From the NCBI GenBank assembly GCA_034509495.1, contig CM067508.1, forward strand, positions 31,757,071-31,821,070: a stretch of DNA of 64,000 nt, in the 5' to 3' direction. The translations under genes were made by a program, and so were the position numbers. The notes beneath the pieces were generated by a model. That model saw only the letters and a program-made list of their open reading frames with translations, did not search any database and had not been told where the DNA came from. Of the stretch, positions 18,581-29,298 are shown piece by piece. Positions within the stretch are counted from its first letter, which is position 1. Every line of letters starts with the position of its first letter. This stretch comes from Acestrorhynchus altus. Lineage: Eukaryota > Chordata > Actinopteri > Characiformes > Acestrorhynchidae.

Positions 18581-21500
18581 ATGGACGTCAACGTCAGCAT
18601 TGACCCTTCTTTGCAGGCTCCCCTGCTCTTCATGACGTTCCTTAGACAAACACCTTCCCAGAACCCAGAGTTTGAGCGCATATTGCACCAGCTGAATTGT
18701 GAAATAAATCTTGGCATTATACCACATTTTTATAGTGGAGACATGGAATATTCAGACCCAAACATCGAGTGTGATGGTGAACTGGAAGTAGATGGACATG
18801 GTCCTTCAATTCCTAGACATGTTCTACAGGACATACTTCCTCAAGTTAACTTTGGAATGCCAGGTGAGTTTTAATACATTTCCACAGTTTGATCCTTACC
18901 TGGGATGTCATGATACCTAGTAGCTACTTAGTAGTCAATTCAAATACCATTAATATTCTAATATTCTAAAGTTCTCCATCCCAATTTTGATACCACAACA
19001 GAAAATAAACACTACGGGTGGGACGGATTACAAATTTCACAGATCGGATAATTTTTTTGGATGTAAAAGACAGCAGCTTATGACACACTATCTGTTAACT
19101 GCATGCATACGATTGCATTCCAGCAATTCAGAGACTTTGCATATTTTCAGTGTATTTCCGCATCAAGAACGAGAGAGATATTATTTCAAATTATGAATTC
19201 ATACCCTTCATACCCTGAAATATATAGATTTTTTTAACAATGACGATAACATATCAGGTTACGAAAACCCGCTCAGGATGTCCAGCTTTGAGGTGCTGAG
19301 CTAAATACATGGTGTTTGCATGTTGTCTTTGCCCTGTTGATAATTTGACCCTGGTCATCGGACTCAAATCCAAATTATTTCCAAATGTGAATTTTGGATT
19401 TTTTATTCAATAAGCCGCAGCCGACCTGTTGCTTCTTTTGACACCTTCTGACGATGCCATTCTTCATGCTGTTATTGTCGTGTGTCTTCCGCTTCATGTA
19501 GGCTACAAGAAACAAGAACCATAGTTTTTTTCTACATATCGATGTTAAGGGCTGTATAACTGGCAGATGTAGAATTATTAATAACCTTTGAGAAGCCCAG
19601 CACATTTGGATTCATTAGAAAATGTATGTATTGCTGTAAACCAATTGTGAATAGATATGTATCTGTAATATTATTATACATTACCGGAGCATCCGAGCCT
19701 CCACCACCAGACTCTGCAACAGCTTTGTCCACCAGGCAGTCAGACTCCTCAACGCATGGAGACTGGGCTGAGGAACAACCTGTACTCGGTTGTAATGGCA
19801 ATAAAAAAACCCTTGACCTTAACCATTGAATAATACACATTTTTCATGCAGGGTCTTTGGCAACACTGATGGCCTAAAGTCTGTGGTCTTTTTGTGTGCA
19901 GTGAATCCTGAAGTTATTAGAGAGGTGGCTGCAGAGCTCATCATCATTGCGGATGATCTAAATAGCACCATCTTGTCTGAAGCTGCAGAAAGTCTGGCCC
20001 GTAAGCTGACAGGAACTTTGTACCTGCAGGTCAGTTTCTTCTTGAGTTTCTTCTAGAATTTTCTATATATATACCATCAAATTCTTCAGCTAAACTTCAA
20101 TTTTAGTTTAGAGTTATACAATCAAGTCCTAAAATTAGATAAGGTTGTGTGGTGTGGTGTGACCACTTAGTACAGTGATCACTGCATTTCGGGGCAACTG
20201 TTTTTTTTTTTTTTGTTTTTTTTTAACCATTCTGTTTTAGACGACGTGTGGTTATGGTGGTTGTCTTGTTGCACGACCCACATTCTCTTGAGATTCAGCC
20301 CACGGACGGATGTCCTGGCAGGCTTCTTTAGAAATGGCTGGTATAATTCAGAAAATCATTGTTCCATCAATGATGGAAAGCCACCCTGGCCCAGATGCAG
20401 TAAAACAGGCCCAAAACATTGTTTGTGCCTTGATACACTTCAACAAAGGTGTTGTGAAAATCAGACTTTGATGGTTCCCTGTTCTTGAAATAAAACATGG
20501 TACACACTCACACCCGATTGTCCTCTATTTAATTGAAAACCCCTGAACCTGAACTGAAGCCACTTGAATTTAATCTTCAAATGATCTGCTATCCCTAAAG
20601 GTTCACTTACTTTAGCCACCAACAGATTTATAATATTGGCTCATTTATTTCCTTATCTAATTTTAGGACGTTTTAGGAATTTTAATAAATGTAGAAATAT
20701 AGAAAATACTAAGAGCTCATAAACTTTTAAGATTCGCTGTTCTACGCAGTGAATCTGTTAAAACATTCAGTAAATCTGTCCTAGGGAGCAAAAATATTGC
20801 AATATATTGCATTGGTAAAATATCGAATCGTGACCTCAGTATCGCACGTATAGTATCGCCAGGTTTTTGAGCCCTGTTCTTGAGATGAGGTGCACTAAAG
20901 GGAATAAATGAAAGATACACTTCAACACTGATCCAGCTGATTCTCAGGCCTCGAGATGTTTGTTTAATAAGACAAAATGTACATACAGTGAACATTTAAA
21001 ATACAGTGACTCAGATTTCCTCTTTGGTTCTGTCCTATAATCCACAGTGTCTTTTGCAGCTTCAGGCACCAAAAATGCACAATGATGTGCTGTCTCGGTA
21101 TGACTCAGACTGCACACAAACATGTTATGCAAGACACCAGCACTTCCAGTCGACCAGTGATAAATGTGCCTACATGTAAATACCCTTATTTGGAGGTAGG
21201 CAATATGATTAGGGGACATCATTTAAATGATTGGCATTTATGTCATCAAAACACCAGTATTTCAAGAACACCTTCCTACTTTGTTGTTTGTTTAGTGCAG
21301 CAGAATTGTGTGTAAAATAATTGTGTTAACAGGGTTTTTCTCAGCTACCACTGCATTTGCTCTGGGTGTCAAATGATCATATTTGCCATAATGTCCACGG
21401 TTCCTCTCAATCTTTAACTGTAATGATTTGTTGATTCATTCTGATTGAACAACATTCATGTCTTTACACTCGTTGCCTATTTTACTGCTTACTTTATGAT

Positions 21501-22852
21501 CCTTCTTTCATCCTGATCTTCACAGAGCAGGTTTTATATGGGTGGGGTGTCATTCTCAGCAGTGCATTGACTCACTGACATGGTGCTGGTTGTTGTATAT
21601 TGTGCTGGTATAATGGATAAGACAGCAGTGCTGCTGGAGTGTTTAAACCCCTCATTGTGACCTCACACCTCATTAGTATTGATTTTAAGACATGCCCACT
21701 GTCCCCCGCTGACATCACATCACGTTTCTGTAATTTCAGTGGTGTTTTAAGGCTTCACGATATTGAAAAAAAACCTACATTGTGATATTTCATTGTTCTC
21801 TGATTTATATAGCAAAATTTAAAAATGAAGGAATTTTCACATCTGTCCAGAAGTCATTGATCCAACATGTTGTGATATTAATAAGGCCCTTATTGGAGTA
21901 AAATGAAGGATATTAGGCAGATATGTTCTACCTCTGCTTGATATGTTGTGGAGAATGAGAACAATCTAAGTTTTCCTTTTACATCAAGCAAAATATAGCA
22001 TAACATGGTTTAATGTTCCTAATGTGACGTTGCACATGCTGCGATGTGACTATTGCGTATGCATACATTGTTATCGCAATGTTTAAATGATATACTTCTG
22101 CTGGAAGATACGTTTATTTTCCTTGTTCTGCAAAGTTGCAATTTTGAAGAGTTTATGTGCGACTGCTAAAATCGAGGAAAAGGCCAAAAATGTGACCTTG
22201 CTGTTTGGTTAATTTTATTTCAATAGATATTCTTTAAGGCAGCACGATATATCGTTTCGGCATCGTTATACAGTGACATCGCAGGAGGTGCAATATCTTA
22301 CAATGTAAAAAAAAAAAAATGCTTGAAACGAAAGGACATTTCACCCTTTTCATGACACCTCTAATGGAGGCAGATTCTGTCTGACCAATATGATATTTTC
22401 TGACAGTGTGATACACAGAGGGCTTTGTTAATATATGTTGGATCAGTGATGCCTACTGACTTCTAAGGACTTCCTATTTGATTTTCTTCCAGGTTGATTT
22501 CTTTTCCCCCTTTTGATTTTTTTGTTTTTCCATAAAAATATTTTTTTAAATGCATTACAATCTGAATTTCAGATTTGACATGTTCTGATCACATCCTCAG
22601 AGTCTGTTAGGAAAGTGTTTGTTTCTGTAGGATTTCCTAACTTTTTGCATTCTGTCATTGCAGACCTGGCAGGAGCTCCTGGGCCGAAGTGTGACCAAGC
22701 TACTGAATTGTGTTCCTGGTACCCACAATGAGCATGTGGTGATGGCCGTTACATTCTCCCTAGTGAAGGCAGTGTGTGAACATGCTCCTCCTCTGCTGTG
22801 GGGTCTCTACAGCATCCTGATGCATTACATCTCTCCAGTTAGGCCCCAGTGA
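18581..22852 (+). CDS. bid: BH3-interacting domain death agonist (Bid)
   Basis: Coding exons 18581-18863, 19902-20029 and 22664-22852 give 600 nt, 199 aa, with GT-AG joins in frame. Bid is a BH3-only protein that, after caspase-8 cleavage, moves to mitochondria and activates Bax/Bak. Residues 107-115 read LIIIADDLN, matching the BH3 core L-x-x-x-(G/A)-D-x-x-(D/N) within IREVAAELIIIADDLN (100-115). A candidate caspase-8 site LEVD|G lies at residues 68-72, before the BH3, as in mammals where the site is LQTD|G. The N-terminal part (APLLFMTFL) and the C-terminal helices (HVVMAVTFSLVKAVCEHAP, LLWGLYSILMHYI) fit the Bid fold. Its tail-to-tail neighbour is bcl2l13, as in human, which supports the assignment. 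Sequence identity to mammalian Bid is low, so the call rests on motifs, length and synteny together. Confidence 0.85.
19690..19812 (+). mobile_element. LINE 3' end fragment (CR1/L2/Rex-like)
   Basis: In bid intron 2. The plus strand encodes TTRLCNSFVHQAVRLLNAW followed by a stop, the typical C-terminal end of fish CR1/L2-group reverse-transcriptase proteins. A short 3'UTR ending in 'ggcaataaaaaaacccttgacctt' comes next. Only the extreme 3' end is present, consistent with 5' truncation during retrotransposition. The exact clade is not determined. Confidence 0.65.
20165..20680. repeat. Degraded DNA-transposon-like interspersed repeat
   Basis: In bid intron 3. Phrases such as 'ctggtataattcagaaaatcattg', 'ggcccagatgcagtaaaacagg' and the end 'aaaggttcacttactttagccacc' resemble a common teleost interspersed repeat. 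I cannot name the family and the borders are approximate. Confidence 0.4.
20780..22663. other. bid intron 3: repeat fragments, no gene seen
   Basis: Holds fragments with 'atattgcaatatattgc...tatcgaatcgtgacctcagtatcgc' (20795-20850) and 'ggcagcacgatatatcgtttcggcatcgttatacagtgacatcgc' (22239-22285), which belong to the GGGC-gCACGATAT MITE family seen also at 41665, 55725 and 58755. A palindromic-repeat fragment lies at 21480-21670. The rest is AT-rich with no exon recognised. Confidence 0.5.
21480..21670. repeat. High-copy palindromic repeat, copy 4 (one arm)
   Basis: Contains 'cttcacagagcaggttttatatgggtgg', 'cattctcagcagtgcattgactcactgacatggtg', 'gtgctggtataatgg' and 'gctgctggagtgtttaaacccctca'. 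Only one arm of the palindrome is present. Confidence 0.75.
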
Positions 22853-23324
22853 CCCACTCCATGGACTCATGTTTCAAAGGGAGAGTTGTCAGATTGCTGG
22901 TTTGTTGTTTGTTCATTTTGTAAGGCCTCTGGTCTCAACCAGAACATGGTTAATGAAATGAGAATGTCTGGGATGAGTTTTGGAGTCCAGTCGTCTGATG
23001 TAGGGATTCAGATTTGGCTCCAAACATTTTTGGTTTTGGGTTCTGCAGCAGAAATGAGTGGCACATTTGATAAGGAACCTGTTTACAGACGTCCCCGTCA
23101 CAAATGTTCTTCCCAAACACGCAGTGCCTGCTGAAGGGTAACACCTCAGTAAAGCTGCCTGAACTTTCTTTTTTTTGTTGATTTTTTTTATTACATATTT
23201 AAGGAAGTACATTCATATGTTTGTGTTAATGTCTTAAGTGAGTGGGGCCGACAGTAAATGATTCATTCTTATTTGTTTCATTGCTTGTTTCTGTTTACAT
23301 GTTTTGTTTTGGTTATTATTTTGA

Positions 23325-23330
23325 ATTAAA
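23325..23330 (+). terminator. Possible bid polyadenylation signal (ATTAAA)
   Basis: ATTAAA within 'gaattaaacaaaa' about 475 bp after the bid stop codon, followed by an A run and T-rich sequence. It is a common variant signal, and no plus-strand AATAAA was noticed nearer to the stop. Low confidence. Confidence 0.4.
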
Positions 23331-23634
23331 CAAAAAAAAAAGTTTACTTTATTTTTTTCTAATATTACACCCGTGATAATTCAGGTTGCTCAGCCAAACG
23401 TTAAAAGATGATAGTGAGCACTGATTCTGCAAAAAATGTTGGCTAGGAATTTGGTAGCTCCAGCATGCAACTATTCACTCCAACCCTGTGTCCTGGATTC
23501 TCTGTTTATACACTCATTGCTCCGAGTTGCTGGGATGGATAGAAACTTTGTGTAAATGTGAGGTTACATGTAAATGATTCCAGTATTAGAGTGACAGGAT
23601 ATGTTTATTGGGGAAAACTGTACAATAGAAAGGA

Positions 23635-24385
23635 GGCTCTAGTACCCTGCTGGGCCTTTATTCAGGATTCAAAATGGGGTTGGGCAGGGAGGCATACAGG
23701 TTCCATTTTTGCCTGTAGATCCTGCACATCCATAGGTTGCTGAAGCTGATGTCCCAGCTGGTCCTATAAATGCATGATTGGGGATAAATCTGGTAACCAG
23801 GTAGGTCAAGGAAGTGTTGCAATGCAGCAGAGACATTCCAGGGGAAACGCTTGCTGTGTGGGAGCATTCTCCTTCTGGAAGCCCTGCCGTGAGAGGCAGC
23901 ACATGGGTGCAGGATGTCCTGCACATATCTCTGAGCTGTTAGTCGACTACCCCTAGTAGTGATACGAGGGACACCGTCAAATGCGATGGCTGTCCAGATC
24001 ATTATGCCAGCAGCTGGGGCAGTGTGTCACGCCACAGCAACAGCAGAATTGAAACACTCACTATGAGGCCTCCATACTTGAACCCAGCTGTTGTTGGAGC
24101 CCAAACAGGACCTGGATTCAGTATTAAAGATGATATGGTTCCAGTCCATAACAATCCAGGTTTCTTGTTCATGACAGCGCTGCAGATGGAGGAGACTGTG
24201 GCTTGGTCTGAATGGCCAGCAGACCATAATGCATGTCTCAGTCCAATGACGCACCTCTCCAAGTCTGCCAGTCTACGTCTACGAGTGTGTTGTAGAGGCA
24301 CACTTAGCAGTCAATGATCGCTCATCAAGGTACACTACCCAAAAGTAGCCTCTGAGGGCCTTTTTAAGGGCAGGGGGGAAGCACA
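23635..24385 (-). mobile_element. Tc1/mariner-like transposon remnant (family B)
   Basis: The minus strand encodes DDE-transposase pieces in order: DWNHIIFNTESRSCLGSN and VWRPHSE (about 24175-24050), then MIWTAIAFDGVP and TAQRYVQDILHP (about 24002-23890), then a decayed FLDLPGYQI block. These correspond to the '(W)..SDESRF', 'GAIAYDG' and 'LTAQRYVDDIL' blocks of Tc1 proteins. It is broken by frameshifts. The left end 'agtaccctgctgggcc' and right end 'ggtacactacccaaaagtagcc' border it. A second member is at 60020-60470 on the plus strand. Confidence 0.8.
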
Positions 24386-25435
24386 TTATCTCCGGGGTAA
24401 TAAACTCAGTGTTTAGTCAGACAGACCTGCATGCTGAGGTTTGCTGTAATTCTATCTGGGTGCATTTTGTTAATATCCTTCAGGATAAATAATGATTCAT
24501 GGAATCCAGTTTGATTTATTATTTCATTTATTGCCTCAGTTCCACTGGTACAGAACCTTGCTGGCAAGACCGTTCCTACACACTTCATTGATTTCTGGGG
24601 ATGAAAAAACAAAATACTGTCCCACGTTACTTGTGGTCTGCTAGGGAGAGCACTGTCCACATTTCCATACTTATTTGAGCATCAGCCTTTACTGCTGGAA
24701 GCTTGGGAGAAACAGATAACTTCAGTTCAGAGAAGTAAGACATTCACAAAAGTGGGTTTGCTACTGTGCACTACAGTAAAAATGTACTTGCATCAAATGG
24801 TTTCCAGTTTAAACCACAAAAGGAAGGCAAGGTTGAAAGTTCACTTGAAGGGCTCACATTCTGTTCACTGTATGTTGTCTCTACTCGACTAATTTTCCAC
24901 TGATGAGGGGATGTCTGAGCCTTAGATTTCTACATTATGCTTCTCGAAATATTCATTCCCGAGGACTCGGGACTAGGCACACAAAGGGGAGAGTGACTGC
25001 TGCACTGGTTGGGTAATACTGAGCAGGTTGCTGCAGGTGAGGCGTGAATCAGGTAGCCTGAAAAGGAGGCAGTCCAGTCATGTTCTTCAGAACCTGTTGA
25101 AATTGTGGCTGACACAGCAAAGCAGTACTACGCTCCAAAAAAATGAGTTTCTCAGTCTGACTCAACTCAAATGAGTCATATGGTGGCAAAAGAAACTTGC
25201 CAGCAGTCATGTGACGTTGCAGTTTTGGATTCTCACAGACCTCCATTCAAAACACTACAAGTTCATGTTCATGAAAACACAACGACCTTTAAAATACTCA
25301 GAGGCATTCCGGCCTAACCCAAATCCTGGATTCTGCCTGCACATTTAGTGGATTCCCTGCTACCAACACATTCGATTCAACAAGCATCTGTGTTTAATTC
25401 CAGTTTTCCTAATTTGCAAGTGTCAATGCCCAACC
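24386..25435. other. bid-bcl2l13 intergenic DNA, no feature recognised
   Basis: Between the two convergent 3' ends. No exon, named repeat or polyadenylation cluster was recognised. Some sequence may be the distal 3'UTR of either gene, which I cannot delimit. Confidence 0.4.
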
Positions 25436-25439
25436 TAGA

Positions 25440-25690
25440 TGCTCATGCCACCTCCAATACATGTGGTGCCAGCCACTGCCTTTTTGAACTGCTACCATTA
25501 CGTCATTGTTGGGCAGCCAATGTTTGGAGGAAAGTGTTGGAACCCCATCTCTGATACAATGGCCAACACTGCACTGGGTGTGATGCGGGGAGAGCAGTTA
25601 CCAACCCAGAGAGAGCACAGCCAATTTTGCTCTCTTAGACTCCGGCTGCGTATGGCAAGCAATGCCCTGAGCCATTCAAAGCCACTTAAC
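25440..25690 (-). mobile_element. tRNA-SINE-related fragment
   Basis: Shares the body phrases 'gggcagccaatgtttggagg', 'cagagagagcacagccaattttgctctc' and 'gactccggctgcg' with the copy at 38100-38340. It lacks a clean tRNA-like head, so it is 5' truncated or decayed. Confidence 0.6.
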
Positions 25691-25844
25691 AAGCCTCTTT
25701 AAGAGTTAGACAGCAGGAAGTCCTGCTGCAATAATCAGATTTCTACTCTGCAAGCAACCAGTAATCTCACAGACGTATGTGAATGAGGTGGGAGGAAGGA
25801 GGAGTCCCTGCTGGTTGTAGGTCGTAAGGATCTTGTAAGCATCT

Positions 25845-26275
25845 TTTAACCCAGGTTCTGGAGACCCCTGCTCTGTACGTTTAAGTGGATTCCCTGCTTT
25901 AACAGACACCCTGGCACCCTGAAAGAGCTTGCTAAGGACCTGATTAGTTGAATCAGGTGTGATGAGAGCAGAGAACGCACGAACGTGCACGGCAGGGTGC
26001 CTCCAGGACAAGGGTTGAGATACACGGCTCTAAAAGAACTATTAACCCTGGCAATTAACCAGTGAGAGGAGTCAAGTGTGCGTGAGCAGGAGTTGGAAAC
26101 TCCTGCTGTAGCTTGTATGTCAGCATACTGGTCCTGGAGGCACCCCTGCCCTGCATATTGTGGAGCTTTCCATGCTTCCAGTACACCGGATTACACTAGT
26201 CAGCTCATTAACAAGCCTGTGTGCAGGGCAGGGGTGCCTCCAGGACCAGGGTTGAGGAACACTGGCCCAGCACAG
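25845..26275. repeat. Two or three overlapping hAT-like MITE fragments
   Basis: Repeated short phrases in both orientations: 'aacccaggttctggagacccctgctctg' (25850), 'acggcagggtgcctccaggacaagggttgag' (25990), 'ggtcctggaggcacccctgccctgcat' (26130) and 'gtgcagggcaggggtgcctccaggaccagggttgag' (26219). The last two are near-perfect inverted complements about 90 bp apart, so 26130-26255 is itself a hairpin-forming unit. Confidence 0.6.
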
Positions 26276-26819
26276 TGTGCTGATTGATCTGCTTTAAGGC
26301 TCTGTACAGACTGCCAGCCCAAATCCAATATGTTGTGCATCAAGAGTGTAGCCAGACTGAATTTTGATATTCGGAGAGCACACAAACATGAAATCTAATT
26401 CTGCAAATCATTTTTCATGGTATGTGCCAATTGTGTATCAAATACGAGCATTAATTTTGGACTATGCAGTACGTAACAGATGAAACTGTCAGTTTTAACT
26501 TAGTACATTCATATCTTCATGTAAGACACGGAGTACACACTTTATAGTAGTAGTGTGTAGTCTGCAATTGGGACACAGTGGAGATGTCTTTGATGTCCCG
26601 ACATGCAAATCTGATCTCATAACGTTCAAATAACAGTGTGGAAAACAAATCCACTGTGTGTGCAGTCTTAACACAGCGTAACAGACCTACTGACACTGAC
26701 GAGCAACAGGCGAGTGGGAATCAGGTGTGCTTGAGCAGGAATCCACTCCTCCAGGACCGGAATTGCCCACCCCTGCTGCAGAAAATTCCCCATCTTCACT
26801 GCAGACAGAGAACTCCCAG

Positions 26820-27195
26820 ATAGGCCTTTCCCACTAAAAGAGCTATGGTTTGTGAACCTGTTCCGTTCAGGCTTATAAGAACCTTTTTTAACGAACCATC
26901 CTGCATTTGCACCAGTTTTAGTGGAACCGTAACATGTCACAGAATACGTCACGATAAGAAGACGTAGAACACAACACCATGCGAGGTGAATCTGTGTGTT
27001 ATTGCTCCTGTACAACTAGACACGCCCACAGTTCGAACTGATCCTGATACCTACTAATCTTTGGTTCCCACTGTAAATGAATTTCTCAGGTTTCAGAACC
27101 CTGATTTGTTCATGGAAATGTGTTGACTGGTTCAAAATAAGGTTTGTGGACCAGAACGGAACCTGTTCCATGCTGGTGGAAAAGGGGCTAGACTG
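26820..27195. repeat. Foldback (MITE-like) repeat, copy 2
   Basis: Left end 'taggcctttcccactaaaag' and right end 'ctggtggaaaaggggcta' are inverted complements with a few mismatches. The interior shares 'gaacctgttcc' and 'ggaaatgtgttgactggttcaaa' with the copies near 2889, 50735 and 61030. Confidence 0.6.
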
Positions 27196-27274
27196 AGAAC
27201 TCAGAAATCACACTACACAACAGCTGACTGCTTCAACACTGCTGTTCGTCTGTGGGAGGTGACGTGCCATTGGA

Positions 27275-27440
27275 TCTAGTGCCGAGGGCTAGAGTGTGGC
27301 ACAGGTTGCTGAGTACCCTGCTCCAGCAGAACAAGTGTACCTGGTAAATAACAAGTCAGTTGAATCAGGCGAGTTTAGGTGGCAAAAGCACAAAACAAAG
27401 CAGGACTTTGTTCCTCCAGGCCTGGAGTTCCCCACCACAT
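27275..27440. repeat. hAT-like MITE, reverse copy of the 14488 element
   Basis: Reads 'accctgctccagcagaacaagtgtacctggtaaataacaagtcagttgaatcaggcgag' then 'cctccaggcctggagttccccacc'. This is the reverse complement of the phrases in the 14488-14680 element. Confidence 0.55.
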
Positions 27441-27459
27441 TCTACACACTTCAAACAGT

Positions 27460-29298
27460 CCCTTGAGAGATGCCATAGAACCACTGTTGGTTCCATAAAG
27501 AACCAAACCTTTGACTGATTCTTAATGGAACTACAAATGGTTGTTCTATGGGTTCACTCTCAAAGAACCCTTTACTTATGAGGGTGTATTAAAGAACAAG
27601 GAAGCTTTTGAGGAAGGGAGTTTTCCATGTTGTGACTGGAGCCTGCTGTACACGGAATTCACAAGGGGGAATTTAGAGAGAGACTGAAAGTAACATGTAA
27701 GCTGTGGCGGTATGTTTCTAAACCTTAGAGTCCTTAGATGCCTATGATTCATCATGCTGATCTATTTATTAATAGAAACGTTCCACAATCATGCACCCAA
27801 ACCTGTCCAGCTAAGATCTCACCGATACAGTGTGAGCGTAGGACTGCATTCACATTACCAGGCTGATGTGATCTGACGCAGAGCTGCACAACTCCACTCC
27901 CACCTTCCTGCAGGTTTCAACTCCAACCCTAATCTAATGCTCGCCAATCCGAACGTCTTGGGGCAGTGATCCGTGGGATCAGGTGGGGGGTGGTTCGGAA
28001 TTGTGAGCCCTGGAATAGGGCAACTTCCAAACTTTGCTGGAAACCAGCTCTCCAGGAGTTGAGCTCCCCTGTCTTCATGTGTTCCAGATCAGATTTTTTT
28101 CAGGGCTGTGTTGACGCGTCACATCTGATCTTTTCACATTGGATTTGAGCCACTTTCATGTGGATATGCGATTCGATTTGTGGGCATGCAATATGAGTGG
28201 GAACGGTCAGATCGGATGTGCGTGCGCACAGTGCTGTTTGTAATGGAGGCCAAAGCCCTAATGGAAAGTTGGGTTTGCTTGCCACTGCCACAGCGGAAGC
28301 GGCACAATAACCGTTTTTGTTGAAAGGCAGGACTTTATCCATAAACAAAGCCTTGTTTAGTAGTAAATTAATTAATAAAGCACTGGGGTCTTGGGTTCAA
28401 GGCCCTATCTGGGTGGAGTTTCCACGTTCACCCAATGTCTGCGTGAGTTTCTTCTGGGCACTCCGCTTTCCTCCCAAATTCTAAAAAACCTGGATTTCAG
28501 GTTAACTGGCTTCTCTTATTTGCCCTGGTGTATGAATGAGTGCATGTGAGTGACTGGAATGCCCAGATGTAGATTGGCACTCTGTCCTGGACGAACCCCC
28601 TTAGTGCTCAATGCAGGACACCACAGGGCTGTTCCTCGCTGGTGTGTTGGTCGAGTGCTGATTGCAAAGGATTCTTGGGTATCTAAAAAGGTGCTGTTCA
28701 AGCACGTCTTCATTCATACACAGATTTTAGCAAAGAACAAAACTCTGAATTTGAGTTACGAAGCTCATGATGTGAATGGAACCTAGAACTCAAGACAGAA
28801 GTCATCTCAACTAAAAGCTGTAAGAAAGAGGCTGAAACACCATCTTAAATAGGAGGCTAGGCAGTGGCATTTAACCATTTAATTTCCAAATAAAATCATA
28901 AATCATGCACGGTACCAAACACCAAGCCTGAATCGGTCAAAACTACAGAACCAATTGGAGTCGTGTGTCAGGTTCACTCAGCAAATCATACAACTGCTTT
29001 CAAAAACACCAAATGTGAAATGTCAAAAACGACTGACGTATTCCCCAGTTAGAAGCCTTGCAGGGAAGTGAAAACTTAGGCCAAAGCAAAATGAAACAGA
29101 GAAAGTGTGAAATCAACATTAAATTGGGGACACGGCGTAGAGGAACCTACAGTAAACCGGAACAAATCAGCAGGATACAAAGAAAGCTATGAGAAGAGAA
29201 TGGCAAACAAACTGGCAAGAGGCAAACGAGGGTAGCACAGTGGCCCAGCTGTCCTGATAGTGGGTTGTTGGTGGGGTCAGACTGACTGCTCCTTCTTG
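27460..29298. other. 3' flank of bcl2l13, probable 3'UTR plus repeat debris
   Basis: Immediately left of the bcl2l13 stop codon. It should hold the 3'UTR of this minus-strand gene, but no clear minus-strand AATAAA close to the stop was identified. A minus-strand AATAAA-type hexamer (tttatt on the plus strand) near 27762 is possible. Phrases 'ggttccataaagaaccaaacc' (27488-27510) resemble a small hairpin repeat. No exon of another gene was recognised. Confidence 0.4.
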
